Source: Mucilaginibacter sabulilitoris (GTDB taxonomy: Bacteria > Bacteroidota > Bacteroidia > Sphingobacteriales > Sphingobacteriaceae). From it: DNA of 64,000 nt. Below, piece by piece: positions 43,433 through 52,908 of this stretch. The notes beneath the pieces were generated by a model. The model was given only the letters and a program-made list of their open reading frames with translations, did no database searches and was not told where the DNA came from. The stretch covers positions 1,674,001 through 1,738,000 of the forward strand of contig NZ_CP139558.1 of NCBI RefSeq assembly GCF_034262375.1, written 5' to 3'. Every line of letters starts with the position of its first letter. Position 1 is the stretch's first letter. The position numbers and the translations under genes were made by a program.

Positions 43433-43525
43433 ATGGATGTTTTACAAGTTGTTATTTACGTGGTGGCCTTTATAGTCATCTTCTGGCTCTTTTTCAAATC
43501 AGTTAATTATTTCGAAAAAATCTAA
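43433..43525 (+). CDS. 30-residue membrane micropeptide at the head of kdp
   Basis: ATG at 43433 to TAA at 43525 encodes 30 residues: MDVLQVVIYVVAFIVIFWLF and a polar tail FKSVNYFEKI. It is one hydrophobic helix and resembles KdpF in size and topology but has a different sequence. It ends 5 bp before kdpF. No coding-length statistics can prove it, but its position, start codon and clean membrane-helix design support a real peptide, perhaps a second stabiliser of the Kdp complex. Confidence 0.65.
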   Translation: MDVLQVVIYVVAFIVIFWLFFKSVNYFEKI

Positions 43526-43530
43526 TCACC

Positions 43531-43608
43531 ATGATCGCATTATTCATTGTGGCCATAGCCGTGTTCATATACATGGTATATGTGCTGCTTAAACCCGAAA
43601 AATTTTAA
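43531..43608 (+). CDS. kdpF: K+-transporting ATPase subunit KdpF
   Basis: ATG at 43531 to TAA at 43608 encodes 25 residues (MIALFIVAIAVFIYMVYVLL, then KPEKF). Single helix followed by the LLKPEKF ending that is diagnostic of KdpF. It stabilises the KdpABC complex through a lipid-like contact in the inner membrane. It precedes kdpA by 12 bp. Confidence 0.88.
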   Translation: MIALFIVAIAVFIYMVYVLLKPEKF

Positions 43609-43620
43609 TTATAAAAAAAC

Positions 43621-45336
43621 ATGAACTCCGAAATCTCAGGTGTAGTATTTACCTACCTGCTCACGCTTGCGCTGGCTATACCATTAGGCCGTTACATTGC
43701 CCGTATTTTTAAGGGCGAAAAAACATGGCTTGACTTTATGGCTCCGCTCGAACGTTTCATTTTCCGTTTCAGCGGCATCGACACCAAAAAAGAAATGAAC
43801 TGGAAACAGCATTTATTTGCCCTGCTTACCATTAACAGCGTGTGGCTTATTTATGCATTTGTTTGTTTAATGGCTCAGGGCCATCTGCTGCTTAATCCCG
43901 ACGGTAACGCGGGCCAATCGGCCGATACTGCGTTTAATACAGCTATCAGCTTTTTGGTGAACTGTAACCTGCAGCATTACTCCGGCGAAAGCGGCGCTAC
44001 CTATTTTACACAGCATTTTGTGTTCATGTTCCTGCACTTTGTTTCTGCAGCTACCGGTATTGCCGCGTTGCTTGTTGTATTCAGGGCCATGAAAGATAGG
44101 GTGACTGATAAACTGGGCAACTTCTGGGATTATTTTGTAAAAGTCAATACACGTATATTATTGCCTATAGCATTTGTAATAGCGGTTATTCTGGCTTTTA
44201 ACGGTATGACAACCAGCTATGCCGGTAAAGATACTTTTATAAGCATGCAGGGCGATACCGTTCACGTATCCCGTGGGCCGGTTGCTGCCCTGGTAGCTAT
44301 CAAGCATTTGGGTACCAATGGGGGAGGTTGGTTCGGGGCAAATTCAACTCACCCTATTGAGAACCCAAACTATTTAACAAACATTACCGAGATGGTGGCT
44401 CAGACGCTGATTCCGATAGCGCTGGTGTTTGCATTAGGCTTTTATTTGAACAAGAAAAAATTCGCCTACGTTATATTCGGGGTTATGACCATCGGGATGT
44501 TGCTTCTGCTCATACCCACCATGAATGCCGAACTCGGCGGTAACCCGGCTATCACCCACATGGGCATAAGCCAACCAACTGGCGTTATGGAGGGCAAGGA
44601 GGTAAGGTTTGGTCCTGCTGCCTCTGCCTACTGGAGCATTGTAACCACCGTTATTTCAACGGGTTCCATAAACTCCATGCATGACAGCGCCATGCCGGTA
44701 TCAGGCATGATGATGATGATGGGCATGATGGTCAACTGTTTTTACGGTGGCTGCGGCGTAGGGATACTCAACTTTTACATCTTTGTCATCATCGCGGTGT
44801 TTATATCGGGATTGATGGTAGGGCGAACACCTGAATTTTTAGGGCGAAAGATAGAGGCCCGCGAAATGAAGATTGCCTCCCTGATAGCTTTATTGCATCC
44901 CTTTATAATACTGGTAGGTGTAGCCATATCATCTTACGTGCTGGTACACATGCCGGGCGCCGATTGGGCGGTTAAACCATCGGCCTGGTTAAATAACCCG
45001 GGTAACCACGGTTTTTCTGAGATGCTGTACGAATATACTTCATCTGCCGCTAACAACGGTTCGGGCTTTGAAGGTTTGGGCGACGGTAACATATTCTGGA
45101 ATTTTACTACAGGTATTGTGATGATCCTGGGCAGGTTCTTGCCGATTATTGGTCCGCTGGCTATAGCTGGTTTATTGGCCAATAAAAAATTCATTCCAGA
45201 ATCGGCCGGTACGCTTAAAAGTGATACCTCAACCTTTGGAGTGATGATCTTCGCTGTGATTATAATTATTGCTGCATTGTCATTCTTCCCGTCACTGGCT
45301 TTAGGCCCAATTGCCGAACACTTTTCATTAAAATAA
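43621..45336 (+). CDS. kdpA: K+-transporting ATPase subunit KdpA
   Basis: A 571-residue, ten-helix potassium channel-like subunit of the high-affinity Kdp pump. Visible selectivity-filter loops include [14 protein letters not shown] (about 99-112), [19 protein letters not shown] (about 231-249), [14 protein letters not shown] (about 345-358) and the region [13 protein letters not shown] (about 474-486), with their filter Gly residues in place. Length matches the family. Two bases separate it from kdpB. Confidence 0.97.
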   Translation: MNSEISGVVFTYLLTLALAIPLGRYIARIFKGEKTWLDFMAPLERFIFRFSGIDTKKEMNWKQHLFALLTINSVWLIYAFVCLMAQGHLLLNPDGNAGQSADTAFNTAISFLVNCNLQHYSGESGATYFTQHFVFMFLHFVSAATGIAALLVVFRAMKDRVTDKLGNFWDYFVKVNTRILLPIAFVIAVILAFNGMTTSYAGKDTFISMQGDTVHVSRGPVAALVAIKHLGTNGGGWFGANSTHPIENPNYLTNITEMVAQTLIPIALVFALGFYLNKKKFAYVIFGVMTIGMLLLLIPTMNAELGGNPAITHMGISQPTGVMEGKEVRFGPAASAYWSIVTTVISTGSINSMHDSAMPVSGMMMMMGMMVNCFYGGCGVGILNFYIFVIIAVFISGLMVGRTPEFLGRKIEAREMKIASLIALLHPFIILVGVAISSYVLVHMPGADWAVKPSAWLNNPGNHGFSEMLYEYTSSAANNGSGFEGLGDGNIFWNFTTGIVMILGRFLPIIGPLAIAGLLANKKFIPESAGTLKSDTSTFGVMIFAVIIIIAALSFFPSLALGPIAEHFSLK

Positions 45337-45338
45337 TC

Positions 45339-47369
45339 ATGAACTCAAATCAAAATACATTATTCCAGGGCGATCAGATGATGGATGCTTTAAAACAATC
45401 CTTCATCAAGCTAAACCCGCGCATCCTGTTCCGCAACCCGGTGATGTTTACCGTGGAGATAGGTACATTTGTGATGCTCATTGTAAGCATTTACTCCTTT
45501 GCCAATAAAGGTCAGGGCAGCTTTGCCTATAACTTTACGGTATTTATTGTTTTATTATTAACCGTGTTGTTTGCCAACTTTGCCGAAGCCATAGCCGAGG
45601 CACGCGGCAAGGCCCAGGCCGAAAGCCTGCGTAAAACCCGTGAGGAAACACCTGCCCGTTTGCTGGTTAACGGTAAAGAGCAAAAAGTAATGTCGTCACA
45701 ATTAAAAAAAGGCGATGTATTTATATGTGAAACCGGCGATAATATCCCTACCGATGGTGAGATTGTTGAAGGTATTGCTACCATTGATGAGTCGGCCATT
45801 ACAGGCGAATCGGCACCGGTGATCCGCGAAGCAGGTGGTGATAAATCATCTGTTACAGGCGGTACAAAAGTACTGTCAGACAGGATTAAGGTTATGGTAA
45901 CTACCCAGCCCGGCGAAAGTTTCCTTGACAAAATGATTGCCCTGGTTGAAGGTGCTTCACGCCAGAAAACACCAAACGAAATAGCGCTTACCATATTGCT
46001 TGCGGGCTTTACGCTGATATTTGTTATTGTTTGCGTTACCCTGAAACCCTTTGGCGATTATGCCAATACGCCCATAACCATAGCAGCTTTTATATCACTG
46101 TTTGTGTGTTTGATTCCTACTACTATCGGCGGCCTTTTATCTGCCATCGGTATAGCAGGTATGGACAGGGCTTTGCGTGCTAACGTGATCACCAAATCGG
46201 GTAAGGCTGTAGAAACAGCCGGTGACCTTGATACTTTACTGCTTGATAAAACAGGTACTATCACTATAGGTAACCGTAAAGCCACCCAGTTTTGGCCAGC
46301 TTTAGACATTTTGCCAGAGCAATTGATTAAAGCCGCAGTACTGGCCTCGCTTGCTGACGAAACACCAGAAGGTAAATCAATCATTGAGCTTGCCGGGCAT
46401 GATAAGTCATTTTTAGATATCAAAGCTCCTGAAGGATCTGTATTTATCAAATTTACCGCCGAAACCCGTTCCAGCGGTATTGATACCCCCGACGGTTTGC
46501 AAATTCGCAAAGGTGCGTTCGACTCCATGAAGAACCTGGCGCATAGAGCTGACAAACAGGTGCCTATCGAGGTAGAAGACCGTGTAAAGGCTATAGCATC
46601 CAATGGCGGTACTCCGCTGGTTGTATCCCAGAACAACGTTATACTGGGCGTAATTGAGCTGCAGGACATTATTAAAACCGGTATTGCCGAGCGTTTTGAG
46701 CGCCTGCGTAAAATGGGTGTTAAAACCGTAATGGTAACTGGGGATAACCCGCTTACTGCCAAATTTATTGCCGAAAAAGCGGGTGTTGACGATTTTATTG
46801 CCGAGGCTAAGCCAGAGGATAAAATGAACTACATCAAAGCAGAACAGCAGGGCGGTAAACTGGTAGCCATGATGGGCGACGGTACAAACGATGCCCCCGC
46901 GCTGGCCCAGGCAGATGTTGGCGTAGCCATGAACAGCGGTACTCAGGCGGCAAAAGAAGCCGGTAACATGGTTGATCTGGATAACGATCCTACCAAACTT
47001 ATCGAAATTGTGGAGATAGGTAAACAGCTGCTCATGACCCGTGGTACACTTACTACTTTTTCTATCGCTAATGACGTGGCCAAATATTTCGCAATTGTGC
47101 CGGCATTGTTCATGGTTTCCATACCCTCATTAAGAGCGTTGAACATCATGGATCTGCATAGCCCGGAATCGGCCATATTATCGGCGGTGATCTTTAATGC
47201 TATCATTATTCCGTTGCTGATACCACTTGCCTTAAGAGGTGTAGAGTATAAGCCGATAGGGGCAAGCGGGCTGTTACGCCGTAACCTGCTCATATATGGA
47301 CTTGGAGGTATACTGATACCATTTGTGGGTATAAAACTGATAGACCTTGCAGTAGGCTTATTTATATAA
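45339..47369 (+). CDS. kdpB: K+-transporting P-type ATPase subunit KdpB
   Basis: A 676-residue P-type ATPase that drives KdpA. Visible: TGES loop (155-158), [10 protein letters not shown] in the membrane core, phosphorylated Asp303 in DKTGTIT, the nucleotide-binding KGAF stretch, GDNPLTA and the hinge [25 protein letters not shown] (about 513 on). All key residues present. It couples ATP hydrolysis to transfer of K+ through the KdpA/KdpB tunnel. The 53 bp after it hold a small GTGAGA/TCTCAC hairpin before kdpC. Confidence 0.97.
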   Translation: MNSNQNTLFQGDQMMDALKQSFIKLNPRILFRNPVMFTVEIGTFVMLIVSIYSFANKGQGSFAYNFTVFIVLLLTVLFANFAEAIAEARGKAQAESLRKTREETPARLLVNGKEQKVMSSQLKKGDVFICETGDNIPTDGEIVEGIATIDESAITGESAPVIREAGGDKSSVTGGTKVLSDRIKVMVTTQPGESFLDKMIALVEGASRQKTPNEIALTILLAGFTLIFVIVCVTLKPFGDYANTPITIAAFISLFVCLIPTTIGGLLSAIGIAGMDRALRANVITKSGKAVETAGDLDTLLLDKTGTITIGNRKATQFWPALDILPEQLIKAAVLASLADETPEGKSIIELAGHDKSFLDIKAPEGSVFIKFTAETRSSGIDTPDGLQIRKGAFDSMKNLAHRADKQVPIEVEDRVKAIASNGGTPLVVSQNNVILGVIELQDIIKTGIAERFERLRKMGVKTVMVTGDNPLTAKFIAEKAGVDDFIAEAKPEDKMNYIKAEQQGGKLVAMMGDGTNDAPALAQADVGVAMNSGTQAAKEAGNMVDLDNDPTKLIEIVEIGKQLLMTRGTLTTFSIANDVAKYFAIVPALFMVSIPSLRALNIMDLHSPESAILSAVIFNAIIIPLLIPLALRGVEYKPIGASGLLRRNLLIYGLGGILIPFVGIKLIDLAVGLFI

Positions 47370-47422
47370 TTAATCGGACGTGAGATTCTTATCTCACATC
47401 TCAAATTAAAATTAAAAAAATC

Positions 47423-47989
47423 ATGAAAACATATTTGTTGCCCTCATTAAAGTTAACACTCATTTTGATTGTGATACTTGCAGGCATATATCCACTGGCG
47501 ATAGCAGGGGTAGGAAAATTAACTCCCGGCCATGGCGATGGCGAAACCATCACTTACAAAGGCCGTGTAGTGGGCTATGCGCTCGAAGGTCAAAAATTCA
47601 CTAAAGACGAATACTTCTGGACCCGTCCATCAGCTGTAGATTATAACGCGGCAGGTTCTGGTGGTTCCAACAAAGGCCCGTCAAATCCCGATTACCTGAA
47701 ACAGGTTGAAGACCGTATCAAGGACTTTCTAAAACACAACCCCGGCGTAACCCGCGCGCAAATCCCTGCCGAACTGGTTACTGCTTCGGGTAGTGGTCTT
47801 GATCCTGACCTTTCACCAGCAGGTGCACAGATACAGGTTGCCCGCGTAGCTAAAGCACGCGGCTTATCAGCCGATCAATTAACCAAACTGGTTGATGAGC
47901 ATACCGAAAAACCACTACTGGGTGTATTTGGCCCTGCCAAAGTAAATGTGCTTAAGCTGAACGTGGCTTTGGACGAACTAAAAAAATAA
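47423..47989 (+). CDS. kdpC: K+-transporting ATPase subunit KdpC
   Basis: A 188-residue subunit with one N-terminal membrane helix (about 8-30) and a periplasmic domain containing the family's signatures FTKDEYFWTRPSAVDYNAAGSGGSN (about 60-84), TASGSGLDPDLSPAGAQIQVARVA (about 115-138) and GVFGPAKVNVLKLN near the end. It holds KdpA and KdpB together. After it an inverted-repeat element, then the porin gene. Confidence 0.96.
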   Translation: MKTYLLPSLKLTLILIVILAGIYPLAIAGVGKLTPGHGDGETITYKGRVVGYALEGQKFTKDEYFWTRPSAVDYNAAGSGGSNKGPSNPDYLKQVEDRIKDFLKHNPGVTRAQIPAELVTASGSGLDPDLSPAGAQIQVARVAKARGLSADQLTKLVDEHTEKPLLGVFGPAKVNVLKLNVALDELKK

Positions 47990-48002
47990 CCGGGACTCGT
48001 GC

Positions 48003-48100
48003 GATTCCCCTCTCGAGAGGGGGCAGGGGTGTGTTTTTTAAAATTAACCAAAACATACCCCTGCCCATCGCCATGAACCATGCGCCCCCAAGCGGGGATT
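48003..48100. repeat. Inverted-repeat element between kdpC and the porin gene
   Basis: Self-complementary CCCCTCTCGAGAGGGG (48007-48022), then arms GGGCAGGGGTGTGTTTT (48021-48037) and AAAACATACCCCTGCCC (48050-48066), one mismatch in 17, with outer GATTCCCC / GGGGAT. No gene. Looks like a dispersed non-coding repeat that may form a strong RNA hairpin. Confidence 0.75.
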
Positions 48101-48109
48101 TAAAATAAC

Positions 48110-49159
48110 ATGATCACAACAATGAAAACATTTATACTACTACCTGCAATTTTATTGATGACTACCCTGCTGGTCAAAGCACAGGATACCGCTAAAACAG
48201 ATCCGCCGTTAACCATCACGGGCTCGGTAGATGCTTATTATAAATATGACTTTTCCAAACATGCCAATATACCCACCAGCTTTGCAACCGATCATAATTC
48301 CATGTCAATAGGTATGGTTGACCTTGGACTGAAGAAAAAAGTAGGTAAAGCGGCATTTGTGGGTGAGCTTTCCTTTGGTCCGAGAGGTCAGGGGCAGTCT
48401 ATCCCCAATGCAGGTGATAATGGCGATTCGTTCCATATCCAGAACTTATACATGTCATATGATGTAACCGATAAGTTTGTACTGACCGGTGGTTATATGT
48501 CAACCTTTATCGGTTATGAAGTAATCAGCCCGGTAGGCAACTTTAACTACTCTACCTCGTACCTGTTCACCAACGGTCCGTTCCAGAATGCAGGTTTCAA
48601 GGCCACCTATTCGTTCTCGGATAAAGTAAGTTTAATGGCCGGTATCTTTAACGACCAGTGGAATGCCTACAAAGCCAATACCGGAATGAATAACTTTGGC
48701 GCACAGCTGATGATCGCCCCGGTAAAAGGGTGGACAGCCTACCTGAACGTAATAACGGGCGGCACAGCAGGTACCGAGTTTGACCTGACCACGGCTTACC
48801 AGATCACCGATGCCTTTAAATTGGGCCTGAACGCAGCTGATTACAAAGCAACTAATGGCACCAAAGGCGGTTTCACCGGAGTGGCCTTGTATCCACAGCT
48901 GGCGGTATCCAAAGATGTGACTTTGGGTTTAAGAGGGGAGTATTTTAAAACCAAAGCGGGCGACTTTGCCCTGGCTGGTCCTGACCCGGGCGAGCATGTA
49001 ACAGCGGTAACCTTTACAGCCAACATCAAGGCAGGGCCGTTATCACTGATCCCGGAGTTCAGACTGGATAATAACTCTACCGAAGCCTTTACCAAAAGCT
49101 CGGGCGATCCTACAAAATCTGCCTCGCAATTTGTTATAGCAGCGGTTTACGCGTTTTGA
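48110..49159 (+). CDS. Outer membrane beta-barrel porin (BBP2/OmpL-like)
   Basis: A 349-residue barrel protein with a signal peptide (LVKAQ, cleavage near 25). Alternating strands with GSVDAYYKYDFS, FSFGPRGQGQS-like, GYMSTFIGYEVISPVGNFNYS and a terminal aromatic FVIAAVYAF, the C-terminal barrel signal. It resembles the BBP2 porin family. The location inside the kdp cluster suggests it lets K+ or small solutes reach the pump when supply is low; that function is inferred. Confidence 0.85.
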   Translation: MITTMKTFILLPAILLMTTLLVKAQDTAKTDPPLTITGSVDAYYKYDFSKHANIPTSFATDHNSMSIGMVDLGLKKKVGKAAFVGELSFGPRGQGQSIPNAGDNGDSFHIQNLYMSYDVTDKFVLTGGYMSTFIGYEVISPVGNFNYSTSYLFTNGPFQNAGFKATYSFSDKVSLMAGIFNDQWNAYKANTGMNNFGAQLMIAPVKGWTAYLNVITGGTAGTEFDLTTAYQITDAFKLGLNAADYKATNGTKGGFTGVALYPQLAVSKDVTLGLRGEYFKTKAGDFALAGPDPGEHVTAVTFTANIKAGPLSLIPEFRLDNNSTEAFTKSSGDPTKSASQFVIAAVYAF

Positions 49160-49172
49160 AAAATGACCTCAT

Positions 49173-49251
49173 CCAACCCTCTCCAAAGGAGAAGGCATAT
49201 AGAAAATGAAGTTAAAAAGTCCTCTCTTTTGGAGAGGGTTAGGCGAGGCGG
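49173..49251. repeat. Inverted repeat of the CCCTCTCCAAAGGAG family
   Basis: AACCCTCTCCAAAGGAGAAGG-type arm (49175-49195, quoted 20: AACCCTCTCCAAAGGAGAAG) and CCTCTCTTTTGGAGAGGGTT (49221-49240) face each other. The gap 49160-49454 holds no gene seen. Confidence 0.65.
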
Positions 49252-49454
49252 AAGATATGTATGGATTGTTTTTATAATTAATTTTTGGTTGTTAATTATA
49301 ATTTAGTTTGATGAACATTCATACTGTAAAAGGGGATTTTTCGGGATCTCCTTTTATTAGTTTTATAAAAGCAGTTATCAGCAATGAAAATGATAATTTT
49401 AAGTACAGGTAGTGCGGTTCTCTTTCAAAAGAGCGGCTTTACAACAACATCATC

Positions 49455-50585
49455 ATGAGCGAAGAAAATAAGGAGCAGTCGGTTGAGCATTTTCTTGAAC
49501 TGATAAAGCGTTCGCGCAGGGGAAAGTTTAAGGTGTACATAGGTATGAGCGCCGGTGTGGGTAAAACCTACCGCATGCTGCTGGAAGCCCAGGCTTTGCT
49601 GCGTAATGGTATCGACGTTAAAATTGGTTATATTGAAACGCATAACCGTAAAGAAACCGTGGCCCAGTTAGAGGGTTTGCCCATAATACCCCGCCGTAAA
49701 TTATTTTATAAAGGCAAAGAGCTGGAAGAGATGGACCTGAAAGCCATCATCAGCCTGCGCCCCGAGGTTGTAGTGGTAGATGAACTTGCCCATACTAATA
49801 TTGAAGGCAGCAGCAACGAAAAACGCTGGCAGGATGTAATGGAAATACTGAACGCTGGTATTAACGTGATCAGTGCGGTGAACATTCAGCACATGGAAAG
49901 CCTTAACGAAGAAGTGCAGCGCATCACCGGTGCTACCATTAACGAGCGCATACCCGATAAGGTTTTACAACTGGCCGATGAGGTGGTGAACATTGACCTT
50001 ACCGCTGATGAACTGATTGAGCGTTTAAAGGAAGGAAAAATATACGACGAAAAAAAGGTTCCTTTAGCGCTGAGCAATTTCTTTCAATGGGAAAGGATAT
50101 TGCAGCTGCGGGAACTGGCCCTGCGCGAGGTGGCCCACCAGGTTGAACGTAAAATTGACATTGAGGTACCTAAAAATATCAAACTGCGGCCTGAATTGTT
50201 TTTGGCCTGTATTAGTACAAATGATGAGTCGGCAAAGGTAATTATCCGTAAAACGGCAAGGCTGGCATCATACTACCGTTCCAAATGGTTTATGCTGTAT
50301 GTGCAAACCTCAAAAGAAAGCAGCGATAAAATAAACCTGGCTTCGCAGCGCCATCTTATTAATAATATGAAGCTGGCAACCCAGTTAGGCGCCGAGGTTT
50401 TAAAAGTAAAAAGCGACCAGATAGCTAAATCAATATGGGAAACCGCCGAAAAACATGATATTACCACCATTTGCATTGGCAAACCCCGGTTTAAGTTTTA
50501 CCAGCTTATCATGAAAACAGCAGTGTTTACCCAGCTATTAAATAAAATGTCTAAAACTGATATTGACCTTGTAATACTATCATAA
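49455..50585 (+). CDS. KdpD-type sensor protein without kinase domain
   Basis: A 376-residue protein that has only the N-terminal half of KdpD: the KdpD domain (about 20-230) with Walker A GMSAGVGKT (30-38) and Walker B VVVVDELAHTN, INVISAVNIQHMESLN, then a universal-stress-protein-like domain (about 245-376; SWYRSK-like ASYYRSKWFMLYVQT, ICIGKPRFKFYQ). In Proteobacteria these are fused to four membrane helices and a histidine kinase; here the protein ends and the kinase is the next gene, one base downstream. It probably senses cytoplasmic K+ or cyclic di-AMP and acts on that kinase. Confidence 0.9.
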   Translation: MSEENKEQSVEHFLELIKRSRRGKFKVYIGMSAGVGKTYRMLLEAQALLRNGIDVKIGYIETHNRKETVAQLEGLPIIPRRKLFYKGKELEEMDLKAIISLRPEVVVVDELAHTNIEGSSNEKRWQDVMEILNAGINVISAVNIQHMESLNEEVQRITGATINERIPDKVLQLADEVVNIDLTADELIERLKEGKIYDEKKVPLALSNFFQWERILQLRELALREVAHQVERKIDIEVPKNIKLRPELFLACISTNDESAKVIIRKTARLASYYRSKWFMLYVQTSKESSDKINLASQRHLINNMKLATQLGAEVLKVKSDQIAKSIWETAEKHDITTICIGKPRFKFYQLIMKTAVFTQLLNKMSKTDIDLVILS

Positions 50586-50586
50586 C

Positions 50587-52308
50587 ATGACCATTAAAAA
50601 TAAACTCCGTACCGGCATTGGTTTTTTGTTTGTACTGGCATTAATATGTTGTGGCTTATCCGTGTATTTCCTGAATCGCCTTTCGGCCGATGCAGGCGCC
50701 ATTTTGAAGGATAATTACAAATCGCTGCAATATGGGCAGCAGATATTGACGGTTATTGATGCCAATAATGGTTCGTTGAATCAGGCGCAGTTAACCGTAA
50801 TTGACAACAACCTCAGGCAGCAGGAACACAACGTTACCGAGCCCGGCGAACGTAACCTTACCGATTCGCTACGCGGCGTGTACGAAAAAATTAAGCTGCT
50901 TAACCATCACGTGAATCTTAAACCCCAGCTGCAGATACAAGCGCGGAAACTGGTTTATGGTATTATGCAGCTGAATATGGGTGCCATTGCGCACAAAAAT
51001 GATGTGGCCAAAGGGACAGCAAATCGTGCTACCATACTGGTTGCCTTTTGCGCCGTGTTTTTGTTTACGGTTGCCTTTACTTTCGCGGTAAATTTCCCTG
51101 GCTACATTGCTAATCCGCTCAAGGAGTTAACAGCTCGTATTAAAGATGTAGCTAACCGGAACTATCACCAGCAGATCGACTTTAAATCTGACGATGAGTT
51201 TGGCGAACTGGGGCGCGCTTTTAATACCATGACCAAAAAGCTGGATGAGTTTGAAAACAGCAACCTGGCCAGTATCCTGTTTGAAAAAACCAGGATTGAA
51301 ACCATCATCAATACCATGCACGACGCTATTATAGGGTTTGATGAAAAACTCTTTATCATATTTGCCAATGATGTGGCCTGCTCCCTGATTGGCATGAGTG
51401 CCGAACAGCTTACCGGTGAGTATGCTCCCGATGTTGCCCTTGAGAATGATCTGCTGCGCAATCTGCTGGTGAACGATCAGCCCCGGTTGAAAATATTTGC
51501 CGATAACCGCGAAAGCTTTTACTCTCGCGAATCATTAAATGTAAGCAGCAAAGGAAGAGTGATAGGAAAAGTGATCATCCTGAAAAACATAACCGAATAC
51601 CAGCAGTTGGATGAGGCCAAAACCAACTTCATCGCTACCATATCGCACGAGTTAAAAACCCCTATCTCATCCATAAAAATGAGCCTGAAGTTACTGGAGG
51701 ATGCACGCATTGGTAGTGTAAATCCAGAGCAGAAGCAGTTGCTTGAAAATATTGAGGACGATGCCCGCCGCTTGTTGCAGATAACCGGCGAGCTGCTGGA
51801 TATGGCACAGGTAGAAACCGGCAAACTACAGCTTAACTTTGGCAGTACCCACCCTATAAATATTGTAAACTACGCGGTAAAAGCCATTAAATTTACTGCC
51901 GATCAGAGACAGGTTGCTATTAATGTTCAATGCGACGAAAGTTTGCCCGATGTACATGCCGATCTGGATAAAACTACCTGGGTGCTCATCAACCTGTTAT
52001 CAAATGCTATTAAATACAGTCACGAGAAATCAACAGTTGATCTGGTTGTTAAAAAACATCATGGCGATGAGATTGAGTTTTCGGTACAGGATCATGGCAA
52101 GGGGATCGAAGAGCAATACCTTTCGAGGTTGTTTGATCGTTATTTTAAAGTCCCCAATGCCACGGCCGACCAAACCGGTACTGGCCTGGGCCTGGCCATA
52201 GCTAAGGATTTTATTGAAGCTCAATCGGGTAAAATACAGGTTAAAAGTGAAATAGGTGCAGGCAGTAAATTTTCGTTTACACTGAAGCGAGCTACCGATT
52301 TGGTTTAG
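50587..52308 (+). CDS. Histidine kinase partner of the KdpD-type sensor
   Basis: A 573-residue inner-membrane kinase: TM1 (about 10-30), periplasmic helical domain (about 31-145), TM2 (about 150-172), HAMP (about 173-225), PAS-like domain (about 236-345), HisKA with phosphorylated His in ISHELKTP (about 354), HATPase with NLLSNAIKYS, DHGKGIEEQYLSRLF and GTGLGLAIAKDF. It starts one base after the KdpD-type gene stop. The partner regulator is most likely the sigma-54 protein at 40807. A REP-like repeat begins 18 bp after its stop. Confidence 0.92.
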   Translation: MTIKNKLRTGIGFLFVLALICCGLSVYFLNRLSADAGAILKDNYKSLQYGQQILTVIDANNGSLNQAQLTVIDNNLRQQEHNVTEPGERNLTDSLRGVYEKIKLLNHHVNLKPQLQIQARKLVYGIMQLNMGAIAHKNDVAKGTANRATILVAFCAVFLFTVAFTFAVNFPGYIANPLKELTARIKDVANRNYHQQIDFKSDDEFGELGRAFNTMTKKLDEFENSNLASILFEKTRIETIINTMHDAIIGFDEKLFIIFANDVACSLIGMSAEQLTGEYAPDVALENDLLRNLLVNDQPRLKIFADNRESFYSRESLNVSSKGRVIGKVIILKNITEYQQLDEAKTNFIATISHELKTPISSIKMSLKLLEDARIGSVNPEQKQLLENIEDDARRLLQITGELLDMAQVETGKLQLNFGSTHPINIVNYAVKAIKFTADQRQVAINVQCDESLPDVHADLDKTTWVLINLLSNAIKYSHEKSTVDLVVKKHHGDEIEFSVQDHGKGIEEQYLSRLFDRYFKVPNATADQTGTGLGLAIAKDFIEAQSGKIQVKSEIGAGSKFSFTLKRATDLV

Positions 52309-52326
52309 CTTTAGAAAAATTGCTAC

Positions 52327-52688
52327 TGTTATGCTAAGCTCCGTCGAAGCATGGTGAATTGGCCTCCGTACCTGCCCTTTCGACTCACCCCGATCTCCGC
52401 TTCGCTGGATCACTCGCCTTCGCCGCAAAGAGGGTTGACGGCCATTCACCCCTGTCATCCTGAGAGGAATGATCTATTCGTGAACTGTACATTTAATATA
52501 ATAGATGCTTCACTGCGTTCAGCATGACAATTGATTTTACAGAGAAGTTTTAAAGAGAGAAGTCATGCTGAACTTGTTTCGGCATCCTACATGCAGGATT
52601 ATATAACGGATGGGCTAAACTTACAGAGAGACGCTGAATACAAGTTCAAGATGACAGGCCTTTTCTATATTCAATTTGTCATGCTGAG
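52327..52688. repeat. Cluster of REP-like repeats in a 600-bp gene-free gap
   Basis: Several copies: a truncated one (52327-52385), words GACTCACCCCG and GCAAAGAGGG (52384-52437), CTGTCATCCTGAGAGGAATG ... TCAGCATGACA (52453-52530), GTCATGCTGAACTTGTTTC ... GTTCAAGATGACA (52562-52656), and TTGTCATGCTGAG (52676-52688), where the IS110-type element may begin. No gene between 52309 and 52908. Confidence 0.75.
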
Positions 52689-52729
52689 TGATTAAATCCT
52701 TGGCCTCTGAAGGAGAAATGACATAGCTT

Positions 52730-52905
52730 TGCTGAGCCGTGCAGTGTGTCCGATCAAGTTATAGTGCTTATTGCCTGTTGCTGAGTATGGTTCTGAAGTA
52801 TAGAGTCTGAAGGTATGGTACGATCCTTACAAGAGTGATTTGTCCGATGGGTAGCCTGTCTTTTCTTTAAACTCCTTCGGGCACGGCTTCTTAAAAAAGG
52901 ATATA
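52730..52905 (+). ncRNA. Candidate IS110 bridge RNA region
   Basis: The ~180 nt before the transposase have no ORF and more balanced base composition than other intergenic DNA. IS110 elements of the IS621 type encode a bridge RNA in this position. I can point to repeated words (GAGTATGGTTCTGAAG and GTCTGAAGGTATGGTAC, near 52782-52822) but have not folded it. Confidence 0.3.
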
Positions 52906-52908
52906 AGG

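Noticed and set aside
45527..47404. Long minus-strand frames opposite kdpB
   Set aside because: kdpB has all P-type ATPase motifs in the plus frame; the opposite frames are long only because of its codon bias.
49455..50585. KdpD gene considered broken or truncated by mutation
   Set aside because: The protein ends cleanly after the stress-protein domain and an intact kinase gene starts one base later with its own membrane helices, so it is a natural split.
52030..52458. Minus-strand frame across the histidine kinase end and a repeat
   Set aside because: Half of it is REP-like repeat and the rest is opposite the kinase ATP-binding domain.
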